DNA from: Diphasiastrum complanatum
Lineage: Eukaryota; Streptophyta; Lycopodiopsida; Lycopodiales; Lycopodiaceae
Reading direction: 5' to 3'
DNA length: 64,000 bases
Assembly (NCBI GenBank): GCA_029204225.1
Contig: CM055106.1
Location: forward strand, 2,677,294 to 2,741,293
In this document: positions 1-10,300 of the stretch, piece after piece
How the letters are laid out: every line of letters starts with the position of its first letter
Numbering within the stretch: the first letter of the stretch is position 1
Program-made: the position numbers and the translations under genes
The notes under the pieces: model-generated
What the model was told of the DNA's origin: nothing
Seen by the model: only the letters and a program-made list of their open reading frames with translations
The model's database searches: none

Positions 1-500
1 TGACAAACGCATGTTCATAATCTAAGGACTACATCACTGGGATAATAAAAGGAACATATCCTTCAACAATAAAATCAATTACTGCATGATGAACTTGTCT
101 ATTGTTTTCTACATTACCTCTTCTGTAGTACTCAATGTGACAACCTCGAGACTTCCAGCATTGAGTGTTTCTTGATTCTTGGGCTGCTAGAGTGTTGTTA
201 GGAATCTAGTTTTCTTGTTTCTTGTTTTTTGAGCCTATATGGTCATGGCTTAAGCATAAAGAGAAATTGGTATAGATGACGAGGGCATTTGAAGAACAAC
301 AGCACCATATTTTCTTGTGATGCCACTTCCATCTTTGAATCTCTCGCTATAGCTTAAGGTTCCGTCTAGATCAAAGAACGATCTCATCTGACTGACCTCT
401 CTCGCAGCCATGTTGGTCTGCTTGAAGACTTTCCTGACAATGGCCACTTATCCTCTGGATCTTCAAGAAGAGCAGATGGTGCACGCAATTTCTCAACAAA
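1..500. other. no recognisable gene
   Basis: I see no recognisable domain here. A 65-codon minus-strand ORF (447 to 250) contains the string DLDGT. That resembles the nucleophile motif of HAD-type phosphatases, but nothing else of that fold is present, so I assign no function. Confidence 0.4.
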
Positions 501-501
501 T

Positions 502-1150
502 TTGACTATGCATCTCGGGAGGCTCACACTTCTCCAGAATACCATGTTTATCCTTACCCTTGATCTACTTCCTATCACCATTACTTACCTTGCTATCATT
601 GGATTCGTCCAAGACACTATTCTTAGAAGAAGCCTCGGCCTTGTGCTTCTTAGAATTGACCATTTATGCATACTTGCCAAAGATGCAAACAATCGAGCTC
701 AAACTTCAAAAGAAATATGGGACATCCTGGGCTCACTATATGATGTGAGGGATGTAACTTCCAAGTTACATCGATATCTACGAAGAAAAATCCTTCACTC
801 TCAAGATGTCGAATAGTGTTTCACTTCATAATTATGTTAACCAGTTTAAGAATCTCTTGCAACAGATGGTCACAGTATGTAGAATCATTGATTTAGGTCA
901 TAAGGGAGAGTTCAATATTATCAATGCCGAATTATCAATAGGACAAGTAAAATCTTTCCAATCGACCAGAGGCATGAATACTTTTATAGATTGGCACACT
1001 GTTATTCTGCTACTAGTCAAAACTTGAGCACCTCTGTTCTTGTCAATAAGTCATTACTATGGCATCATCATTTAGGACACTTGAATCATACATACGTTTC
1101 ATAAATGTCTAAACAATCCCTACAACTTGATCTCGACTATCCAGTTGATA
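502..1150 (+). pseudogene. decayed Ty1/Copia gag and pre-integrase relic
   Basis: Two short frames carry Copia signals in the right order. At about 690-870 there is a UBN2-type Gag stretch: a KEIWDILGSLYDV-like motif, then RYLRRKIL, then in another frame NYVNQFKNLLQQM. At about 1053-1110 the frame reads LWHHHLGHLN, the hallmark of the GAG-pre-integrase domain that precedes integrase. Zinc knuckle and protease are missing between them, so the relic has an internal deletion as well as frameshifts. It is an old plus-strand Copia fragment unrelated in sequence to the younger Copia elements in this window. The frames are too broken to be expressed. Confidence 0.6.
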
Positions 1151-1734
1151 AAGTTGACATCCCGTAGTATAATTAAGATCTACACCTATACATTTGAGAT
1201 TTCTGAATCATTGGCAATTAACTTGGGTACTTGATTACTCATGAATGAAGTTAATTGGTAAAACAATCAGTGTGATAATGATTCACCAGAAACTGACTGT
1301 TTTGAATTATATTGTTTGTAAGACGCATGATTTGTGAATTATCAAGATTCATCAATGAAATTTATGTGCATTGGATATACAATATTCTTGGTATAGAGTA
1401 TTCCTTAGTTGAGGAATAGACTCAGTTCATTAGGGATTGTATCCCAGAGAATTGGATAAGAAATCATAATGAATCCAAGAATAATAAGTGAATGAATATT
1501 CAGTAGGACTTTGGGTATCTAGATTTGATTCTAGCTGGTAATCTAAAGTTTTTGTGGTTGAAGATGACTGTCATTATCATTTTGGTATGCTTTATGTATC
1601 TAATTACTGGTGGCATATAGAACTTGAATATCTAGCACTTCTGTTAGAAAATTATGTTTGAAAAATGTTCCTAAAATCCAGTATTTTTCATTTGGGAAAG
1701 ATTTTGGAATGATTCTTATTTTTTCTAAGTTATG
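1151..1734. other. AT-rich sequence with no recognisable feature
   Basis: I find no ORF of note, no repeat shared with the rest of the window and no retroelement motif. It is probably decayed retroelement sequence downstream of the Copia relic, but nothing in it proves that. Confidence 0.4.
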
Positions 1735-2770
1735 TTGGACATATATTCTAGAATTCTATAATGATTAGGTATGATTTTGGATTCCAGTGAGTTATGATTG
1801 ACGAATCATACAAATCTAAATATTTATGATTGATGGATCATAAATAGGTACTTAAATGTTGTCAGAGGATTATAAGGAAGTGTGACGATTCTTAAGTGTG
1901 ACGATTAATTCTTGATCTATTAATTGAGTAAAAATTCAGATCATTATTTTGGAGCTCTTTACTCTTGTGTTTTATTGAGAGTCTATGAATCTCATAAACG
2001 CTTTTTTCAAATCAACAAACATTATACAACTTTGATATAAAAAAATGTCAAAGAGAGCATAATGATCACTAAAATAATTGATGTTATAATTGTAGTAGTG
2101 TTCAATACCCACTATGGAGTCATTTTGTGTAGATTACATGTATTCAAATGAAAAATACTTGCTATATTGGACGCTATGTGGTGATGATCATTGCCTAACA
2201 ATATTATATGTATAATGCATGATTTTGTGGATACTACTCATAACACAAACTATGATCCATGAGAGTGAGGATTTTCTTGTTACATATGATTACTTTTCAT
2301 GAGGTATAAATGCCAAATATCGTTAAGAAAGGTACTTTTTGTCTATATATAAGACAACCTAGTTATAAGACCCCAATACATGAGTTTTAGGTGATAGATT
2401 CCATTTTCACAGAAAATCACCATGAACATGCATGTAAAAGATTGAAGATTACATATCAAAATATATACAAGAGCTATTTTAAACAAATATTTTGGGATGA
2501 TGAAGCCCTCTTAAAAGAGTCATGAGATGCTTAATTTTGAAACCTTAATATCAAGTCCACTTGGTCTTTGAGTGGGCCAACGTTGGGTCCTTGTACTTTC
2601 AAATATTGCCCAACTACAAATCCCACATAAAATAAAATATCAATGCTTGATACATTTGAGATGTCCTAACAAAATCATGAGAACGTCACATTTTGCTAAG
2701 CTCAAAGCTTAATGTTGTTTTTAGCGTACATCTAGCAATGTCCATCGATTGAAGAAATATAATATCAAGA
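1735..2770. repeat. non-coding part of composite repeat (copy 1 of 3)
   Basis: This AT-rich block recurs almost base for base at about 42545-43580, and in part (from about position 2000 of this copy) at 22260-23100. In the two full copies it abuts the C-terminal end of a minus-strand Copia integrase piece. The partial copy instead abuts P450 intron sequence at 23100. It contains no ORF. It may be LTR or 3' non-coding sequence of the Copia element that supplied the integrase piece, but no TG...CA ends or primer-binding site could be fixed. Confidence 0.65.
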
Positions 2771-2774
2771 GATT

Positions 2775-3440
2775 TCATATTTTTGACTTGACAGGATCGT
2801 ACAACTTATAAGCTTTATTTGAAGTAGTGTAGCTGATTAAAATAGACTTGATACTCTGAAAGTCGATCTTCTTTCTAAGATTATGCAGTATTTGCACATA
2901 AGCGATACATCCAAAAACTCGTAAGTTCGATAAAGAACGCTTGGAGCCTGTCCAAACTTCATATGGTGTTTTGTCTGAGAGACCTTTAGTAGGACGTTTG
3001 TTTTGAATATACGCTGCAGTGAAAGCAGCTTCAGCCCAGAAGGACTTCGAAAGTTTCGCATGTGCTAGTATGTACTTTGCCGATTTGACTAAGGTTCTTT
3101 TTTTTCTCTCAGCAAGACCATTCGACTTAGATGAATAGGAGGTGATGTATTGTTGCTCAATGCCGTTGCTAAGACAATACTCCTTAAATTCAATCATAAG
3201 ATTTATTCTCCCCCCTTGTCAGACCTTAGTGCTTTAATTCTTTTACCAGTTTGATTTTCTGCATTCTCTTTGAATTGTCGAAATATTTTGAACGCTTTCA
3301 ATTTTTGCTTACTGAATCAAACAACTGTTCTTCTCAAATTTTCGCCAATGGAGGTAATAAAATACTTTGCATTAAGCAACGACGGAGTTTGCATCGGACC
3401 AAATATATTTGAATGAACAACATAATGGGTATTGCCGATA
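2775..3440 (-). pseudogene. Ty1/Copia integrase fragment (copy 1)
   Basis: The open part (3197-2775, 140 aa) is the C-terminal half of a Copia integrase. It has YCLSNGIEQQYI, then NGLAERKKRTL with the catalytic Glu, then FWAEAAFTAAYIQNKRPT and the RVFGCIAYV motif. Upstream on the same strand (about 3440-3200), broken frames read FGPMQTPSL and NAKYFIT, the start of the integrase core. Gag, protease, RT and RNase H are absent. The fragment ends at 3440 exactly where a plus-strand Gypsy reverse transcriptase begins. Sister copies lie at 26740-27430 and 43583-44240. Confidence 0.85.
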
Positions 3441-4000
3441 GTCATAGTACCCAAAAAGAACTACAAAATGTGAATTTGTGTGAACCTGAGGACGCTGTAT
3501 GCGGTGACAAAGAAAGATCATTTTCACTTACCTTTCACAGAAAGTGTTTTGGACCGAGTAGCAGGAGTAGAAGCTTACAGTTTTCTGGACGACTTTAGCG
3601 GCTACAACCAAGTCAAAATAGCGCTAGGACAATCAGGACAAGACAACATTCGCCATCGAATGGGGAACCTATGCCTACAAGGTTATGTCGTTTGGACTTT
3701 GCAATGTCCCAAGCACCTTTCCATGAGTTATCCAAATAGCATTCAAAGAGCATCTACAGAAATTTATGGAGATCTTCTTGGACGATCTATGCATGCATGG
3801 GCCGAGAACTCAAAACACCTATCCAACTTGAAAAAAGTGTTGAAGCAATGCCATGAATATCAGATCTCCTTGAATCTAGAAAAGTGTCAATTTTGGGTGA
3901 CACATGGCCTGATATTCGGCCACATAGTATCAAGACACGAAATCGCCACTGATCTATCCAAGATAAGAGTCATTGTTGATCTGCCACAACCAGGGACGAT
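3440..4000 (+). pseudogene. Ty3/Gypsy reverse transcriptase fragment (copy 1)
   Basis: The translation reads VTKKDHFHLPF, VLDRVAG, then SFLDDFSGYNQVKIA (first RT aspartate block). Further on are LSNLKKVLKQCHEYQISLN and CQFWVTHGLIFGHIVS, all standard Ty3/Gypsy RT landmarks. The catalytic YxDD box is present as FLDD at 3775-3786, but in a different frame from the flanking blocks, so the gene is frameshifted. The reading runs to about 4000 (DLPQPGTIRGV) and then breaks straight into the coiled-coil region. That removes the RT thumb, RNase H and integrase that are still present at 28000-29880. Not functional. Confidence 0.85.
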
Positions 4001-4019
4001 TCGTGGTGTCTATGTTTCA

Positions 4020-4750
4020 TACCAGTCGGGGGGCCAGGGACATGACATCAGCCTACCAAATATTGGAAACTTTTGTCCAGGATGCGGTAGCGACCAGAAC
4101 TATATTGGAGGGCCGCATATTGGAACTAGCTACAAGCAACATGAAGCTCCGAGATGAGATCACGCAACTCCAGTACTGGGACCTATAGATAGCTGAACAA
4201 CACGAGCTAGCAGAGAAGAAAGAAGTGCAAAAACTGAAGAAACGCAAAGACGATCTCCCAAGGTACATAAAGGACCTCCCCAAATCTGCAACAGACGCCC
4301 AAGCATCCATCCAGGAGATCGAGAAGCAAGCCAAAATGTCCCGTTTGCCGCTCTGGGCTCAACTACAAGTATATGAAATGGAAAATCAATGCTTGGAAGC
4401 GGAGGTACAGGTCCTACAAGATGAAAAGACTATCTGGCATTCCCCGATGGTAATTCCATCGCCACCCACATTAGAAACTACGCTAGCCAAATCCAACCAA
4501 GACAAAGACAAGCAAGTAGCGGGGCTAGAAATTCAGGATCAAGCAGAGGCCAGTGGACAAGAGCAGGGACCCTAGACAAGCAACAAATCAGAACCCAGGC
4601 CAAGAAAAGCACCCAACATCATCATCTCAAGGCTCTCGATCTATCTCTGCCAACTGTGCCTTTGGTCGACCAAAGTCTGTAGAGGATAAATTCAATGACT
4701 TTTTAGTCCAACGTCCCTACGAGTGGGCATATTCCCATGTAAAGAAATAA
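4020..4750 (+). pseudogene. coiled-coil ORF of the Gypsy-associated repeat (copy 1, fused to RT)
   Basis: Frames across this segment encode a long charged helix: TRTILEGRILELATSNMKLR, then EKKEVQKLKKRKDDLPRYI, then MENQCLEAEVQVLQDEK. A Gln/Pro-rich linker and the tail VEDKFNDFLVQRPYEW follow, ending VKK stop at about 4747. The same protein is seen at 31747-33020, 44880-45785, and on the minus strand at 40000-41073 and 59785-60860. Stops and frameshifts break it here. I know of no family that matches it. It always lies downstream of Gypsy pol sequence, so it is probably an extra ORF of that retroelement. Confidence 0.6.
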
Positions 4751-5410
4751 ATTTGTCAGAAAAAGTAGAAATAAGTTGCAAGGGTCGTGGTATCCTGCGT
4801 GCATAAGCCCATGGCCAAATGAGCACTTGTAAATAATTATTTTTGAAATAAACTTGACTTTGGGCCATGTAACTAAAATATTATTAAAAGGCCAAAGTTT
4901 AAGCTGAACTCAAGTTCCTAAATTTTTGTAATTAGTCAAAAGTCAAATGGTGGTAGGTGGAGTGTGCTTCTTCCTACACCATTGATTAGTTTGTGTTTCT
5001 TGTGAAGGGTGTGGATTTTAATTCCACATTATTTGAAGTAGCCAATAAGAAACAAGGGGCAAGGGCCACCCCAAACATGAAAAGGCACCTATTGTATACC
5101 ATTTTACATGTTTATTGGAGAAGAGGAGACTCTACTATTTTGAGAGCTCAAACATCCTTCTGTATTATTCTTGCATGCTCTCGCTTTTTCATTGTGTTTG
5201 CTATGATTTTCGCTTGCCATTTTCTTGCTTTCTAATAGTTAAAAGTTTCTCCATTAGCATGCTAGGATGAGCACATGAACTAACCACTCCAATCTTGATG
5301 TGTCAGTGTTAGTGAAAGTAGAGTTAGACGTGGGGTAGTGTTAAAGTAGAATTAGGAAGCATCTAAACTAGCAACTAAGTATAGTTAGGAATTTATCCTT
5401 GTGTTCTAAT
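4750..5410. repeat. LTR-like tail of the Gypsy-associated repeat (copy 1)
   Basis: Immediately after the coiled-coil stop there is a conserved about 650-bp non-coding block, starting near an ATAAATTTGTCAG string. It is present again at 33013-33690 and 45775-46453, and inverted and shortened at 39720-40200 and 59500-60000. Its placement after the last ORF in every copy suggests the 3' LTR, but I could not define matching 5' and 3' copies around one element. Small ORFs in it (such as 4993-5235) are chance frames shared by descent. Confidence 0.5.
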
Positions 5411-5415
5411 TTATA
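5408..5415. repeat. probable 8-bp target-site duplication of the fold-back element (left)
   Basis: AATTTATA precedes the left terminal inverted repeat. TATTTACA at 21424-21431 follows the right one, matching at 6 of 8 positions. Eight-base duplications are typical of hAT transposons. Confidence 0.5.
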
Positions 5416-5480
5416 TAGGGGGCAGAAGGCCTGCCCAAGGGCATTTTGCTTTGGGAGTTGGTTGACGAGGACAAAAGCCC
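5416..5480. mobile_element. fold-back hAT-like MITE, left terminal inverted repeat (split by Copia-3)
   Basis: The sequence starts TAGGGGGCAGAAGGCC; the sister copy at 46454 starts CAGGGGGCG. It is the reverse complement of 21359-21423, which ends CCGCCCCCTG. CAGGG-type ends and an 8-bp target duplication fit the hAT superfamily. The rest of the element resumes at 20320 after the Copia-3 insertion. No transposase is encoded. Confidence 0.7.
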
Positions 5481-5895
5481 TGTTAGAAATCAATGATAAA
5501 CATCATTGTTACTGTGTACGATGCACATTAATGTTGACAGCTGTGACCAGCTATCAATAACCGTAGGCTAGTCTATTAGTCTACTCGTAGGTTTTCTCTC
5601 TCTATCAGGGTTCAGGGTTTATTTGTACATTTTACATTCTGTATGAGTTAGTGTGATAGAATGACAGTTTACGATGCACATTAATGTTGACAACTATGAC
5701 CAGCCATCAATAGCCGTAGGCTAGTCTATTAGTCTACTCATAGGTTTTTTCTCTCTATCAGGGTCCAGGGTTTATTTGTACATTTTACATTCTGTATGAG
5801 TTAGTGTGATAGAGTGACAGTACGTGTTCTTCTTCCGCCTTCTTGTGGTGATTGCTTATGGTGAATGCTTCATGTTGCATATCTAATTCTTGACA
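5481..5895 (+). repeat. Copia-3 5' LTR
   Basis: A 415-bp LTR beginning TGTTAGAAATC and ending TTGACA, followed at once by a primer-binding site. It contains an internal tandem duplication with a 153-bp unit (ACGATGCAC at 5518 and again at 5671). The same doubled structure is present in the 3' LTR (to 20319) and in the sister copy at 46519-46933. AGCCC precedes it (5476-5480) and follows the 3' LTR (20320-20324), a clean 5-bp target-site duplication. Confidence 0.9.
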
Positions 5896-5907
5896 TGGTA
5901 TTAGAGC
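5896..5907 (+). promoter_or_regulatory. Copia-3 primer-binding site
   Basis: TGGTATTAGAGC lies directly after the LTR. It is the plant initiator Met-tRNA primer site TGGTATCAGAGC with one substitution. The sister copy at 46934-46945 has the unmutated form. This fixes the LTR end and the plus-strand orientation. Confidence 0.85.
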
Positions 5908-6656
5908 AGCAATAGTCCTGCATGTGTGATCAGTGGATACAGGTTGTCACAAGCTCCACAACGAAGTGAGAAAGTCCTTCACGGGAGGTGAAATCTTGGA
6001 GAGACAAAAACGGCTGGAAGAAATTCTTCTTTAGTGTACTTTGTAGGGTTGGAGCTCAGAATCATCAGTGGGGAATGAAAGCACAGTCCCGGAGGCATCA
6101 GAAAGGCCAGGGCAGCATCAGACAGATTGAAAATCTGTTGAGTGTGGGAGACAGTGTCTAGTACTACCATTCAGAGTTAGAAGGCTTCATACTTTTCACA
6201 TTACTGATCTCTGTCTTTTGAACGATCACACATTTCGAAATCTTTGCAAAGAGGAGGCGGCGTAGCCGCCACGCTGAAGTGGGAAATCTAGAATATTCCC
6301 TCTAAAAGTTTTTATATTTCCTCTATTTTTTAATCTTTTTCGTACCAATATTGGATCGACACGCCAGAGGTAGGAAAAATCTTGAGAAATTGTACATCCG
6401 CCTGTCATACAAATATAGCATATCCGTACCAATATCGGAGCGACGCGCCAGAGGTAAAGAAAACCAAGAGCAGCCGTACATCCGCGCGTCATATCGATAT
6501 CACATATCAGTACCAATATCAGAACGATGCGCGAGAGGTAAAGAGTATCCCGAGCAGTCGTGCACCCGCGCGTCATACTGATATCAGGAGTACAACCAAA
6601 AATTTATAGTTCTGTGGTGTGAATAAATTTTGTGATCCAGACTCATCTATCCAGTA

Positions 6657-6707
6657 ATGGCAACTCTAAGCGAGAGTGTTCTTAATGAGTCAAGCAAATT
6701 GGAAGGT
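6657..6707 (+). pseudogene. Copia-3 gag start, interrupted by Copia-1
   Basis: ATG at 6657 opens MATLSESVLNESSKLEG, identical apart from one residue to the gag start at 47786 in the sister copy. The frame stops at the Copia-1 left LTR and resumes after 12567 as DNYAVWKFKLKNIL. The insertion therefore split the first exon-equivalent of gag. Confidence 0.85.
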
Positions 6708-7360
6708 TGTGAAAAACTCAGATCCAAAAGATGCTAAAGTTTCATAAAGATCTTGGCCATGGAAGTTATGCACATCTAGATTGAAAAAATGATAGAAATT
6801 GTGATGTTAAGCATACTAAACATCAACTAAACATCAAAATCTGATCATAAGCTTCCACAAACAGAAACTTGCTGTCCCTATCCGTACTTCAGAGCCTACA
6901 ACCTGCATTTCACACGTGTGAAGCCATAGCAACAAAGAAATCACAATTCTAGTGGCTAGAATGCAAGATATGAACAAAAAAGTGAGAGAGAAGAAGATGG
7001 ACCTTCAAAGAGCATAACATTCATTCAATAGAATGAAAATGAGATGTGTACATACTCGTGGAGATGGCTATTTATAGCAGCCATAGTGCCTCTTGGCCAC
7101 TTGTCTTATGATAGGCTAAAATTGGGGTCCAATAGGATTCACCCATATACCTAGAAATTTGGTCAAATAGGAATGCACCAAATTATGAGCCAATAGAAGA
7201 GCTCCACACTCGACCTCCTCTAATTAATGTGACCTCAAAAGTAGTGTACACATACTTTGGGCCTCTACATACATGTATGAACCTATCTCTAACTTTTATT
7301 TGGCCATAGGCCTACAAAATCTCAAGTTAGGAAAATACTACTAGTTGACAATTTTTCACA
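6708..7360 (-). repeat. Copia-1 3' LTR
   Basis: It begins TGTGAAAAACTC and ends TTTTTCACA on the plus strand, so the ends are inverted repeats. A TATA-like CTATAAATAG (minus strand) lies at 7067-7076. The polyprotein stop codon overlaps its inner edge. Confidence 0.9.
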
Positions 7361-10300
7361 CTCCCTCTTCAACTAGTTTTAGCATAGATTTAGAAAGTAC
7401 ACCAAGACTTGTTCTATGCTTGAAAAATAAGTCCTTTCCCAATGCTTTGGTAAAGATATCAGCCACACATTCCTTTGATGGGACATGTTCAAGCTTGATC
7501 TCTTTTGCCAACACTTGTTCTCTCACAAAATGGTAAGCCACCTCGATATGTTTGCTCCTTGCATGGAAAACCGGATTGCTTGCTAGACTTTGGGCTGAAA
7601 GGTTGTCACAAAAGATGATTGGACTCTCTGAAAAATCCAGCAAATGAAGCTCCATAATCATCCTCTTGATCCACACCATCTCCTTTGTGCATGATGTCAA
7701 AGCTTTGTACTCGGCCTCACTAGAAGAAAGTGATATAGTTGCTTGTTTCTTCGACATCCATGAGATAGCTCCATCACCTATGAAAATAGCATGTGCATTT
7801 ATGGATTTTCTATCCATAAGGTCTCCTGCAAAATCTGAATCTGAAAAACCAAATAAGTTAGGTGATGAGCCTCTATAAACAATGCCAAAATCTTTTGTTC
7901 CCGAGATATATCTCAAGATCCTCTTTCCTAGTTTCCAATGTTCTATGCTAAGATCTTGCATGAATTGGCTTAATCTACCAACACAATAAGATAAATCAGG
8001 TCTTGTGATGGTTAGATATATAAGAGAACCTATTAGCTTCCTATAGAGAGTAATGTCCTCGAAGGATCTTTCATTACCTCTTATAGTTAGCTTTACATGT
8101 GATTCCATAGGTGTATCAATAGGATTTGCATCTACCATATGAAATCTATTGAGAATAGAAATAGCATACTTCTCTTGTGAAATAAAAGTGATTTGAGAAG
8201 TTCTAATTACTTCTATTCCTAAGATATAGCTCAAAAGACCAAGATCATGCACTTCAAATTCCTTTTTTAGTGCTTTCTTGATATCTTCTATATCTTCCTT
8301 GTTCCCTCCACTTAAAATAATGTCATCCACATAAATTAGAAGGATTGTAACATCATTAGCACTAATTCTAAAGTAAAGTGAATGATCATACTCACTCATA
8401 GTGAAGTTTTGAGAAAGTAGAAAAGAGTTAAGCCTAGCATACCAACTCCTTGGTGCTTGCTTAAGACCATACAAACTTTTTTGTAGAAAACACACATGAT
8501 TAGGCTTGCTATGAGAAACATAGCTCTCGGGTTGCTCCATGTAGACTTCCTCTTCAAGATCACCATTCAAGAAAGCATTAGAAATGTCTAATTGCCAAAG
8601 ATCCCATCCATAAAGAGTTGCAAGGGAAATGATTACTCTTATGCTCACCATCTTTGCCACGGGTGCAAAGGTTTCCTCATAGTCAATGCCATGCTCTTGA
8701 GCATAACCTTTAGCCACCAACCTTGCCTTCAACTTGTTGATAGATCCATCTTGATTTGTCTTTACCTTGAAGATCCATTTGCATCCAATTGCACTTTTGC
8801 CCTTTGGAAGCTCCACCAATCTCCATGTGTTGTTCTTCATAAGTGCTTCAAACTCAAGATCCATTGCTTGGATCCATTCCTCTTCTTGCCTTGCTTCATC
8901 TACACATGAAGGTACATCAAAAGAAGTTAGGAAAGCATAGTTGGATCCATCCACCACTTGCTTACCTTTGCCATCATAAGTGAGCCTTGAGGGTTTCACT
9001 TTATGCCTTGGAGTTCTCCTTGGAATTTGACTTGAAGAGGCTTCTTCAACATCCACATCCAATGTGTCATCAACTCCATTGTCATCAAGCACATTAGTTG
9101 CAACAACACCATCATCACTTGAAACAACTTTTGGAATGTTACCTTCATCAAAAATGACATCCCTACTTGTGAACACTTTCTTGATTGAAGGAACATAAAT
9201 CCTATATGCTTTGCTTACTTCACTATAACCAACAAAAATGCCCTTTCTTGAAGATGGATCCTCCTTAGTTCTATCATCAAGAGTAATGTTGAAGTAGCAA
9301 ATGCATCCAAAAGTTCTTAGAAACTTGACATTAGGCTTCGTACTAAACAAAGCTTCAAAAGGGGTTTTTCCTTCCAATACAACACTTGGCCATCTATTGC
9401 ATAGGAAATTTGCACACAACAAAGCATCACTCCAAAAAGGTTTAGGAAGATTAGCATTCAATCTCATTGCCTTTGCACTCTCACACAAGGTTCTATTCTT
9501 CCTCTCGGCCACTCCATTTTGTTGTGGTGTTCTTGGACATGTGTACTCCCTCTTGATCCCATGCTCATCGCAAAAGGCTTTGAATTTGTTAGAAATGTAT
9601 TCACCACCATTGTCGCTCCTCAAGCATTTGATTTTGGTTGTAAATTGAGTCTCAATAGCAACTTTGAACTTGACAAACACATCAAACACCTCATCCTTGC
9701 TCTTTAGTAGATAAACCCAACAAAATCTACTAAAATCATCAATGAAAGTTACATACATCTTAGCACCTCCATTGCTAATTGTAGTAACACCATGAATATC
9801 CGAATGCAAGAGAGAAAAAGGCATCTTAGATCTAGATATAGATCTAGTATATGGCAATCTATGTGATTTAGACAAAGCACATTCTTCACAAACATGATTC
9901 AAGCAAGTAAGAGACTTGGGAAGTCCCCTTACTACCTCCTTTTTGGCTATTACCTCCAAGGCCTTGTAGTTGAGATGTCCCATCCTTTTATGCCATACCT
10001 CTTGAATTGACATTTGTTCATTTGCCATGCATCCAACTTGGTTAGCAACAACACATGCATCAAGCTTGAACAATTTCCCTTGCCTTTTCCCTTTTGCAAT
10101 GATACTACACCCCTTTTTGATCAAGCAAGCATCACCATCAAACTCAACTTTGAATCCTTTGTCAAGCATTTGGCTTACACTAAGTAAGTTCTTGGTAATG
10201 GATGGAATGAGCAAAACATCTTTCAATTCTATATTCCTATTTGTAGAAAGTGAAATAGGAATTGTGCCAATCCCCTTGATTGCACACTCACCATCATTTG

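Noticed and set aside
250-447. Possible HAD-type phosphatase fragment (DLDGT string)
   Set aside because: One five-residue match with no other HAD motif; too weak.
4993-5235. 80-codon ORF MFLVKGVDFNSTLFEV (also 33267-33545 and 46030-46308)
   Set aside because: Shared only because the LTR-like tail was duplicated; no known domain, and it is truncated by deletion in the inverted copies.
5518-5823. Tandem direct repeats considered as a CRISPR-like array
   Set aside because: Two adjacent 153-bp units with no spacers, inside a plant LTR.
7345-9707. Several plus-strand ORFs (7345-7536, 7666-7878, 8592-8909, 9301-9648, 9519-9707)
   Set aside because: They lie antisense to the intact Copia-1 polyprotein and show no domain; shadow frames.
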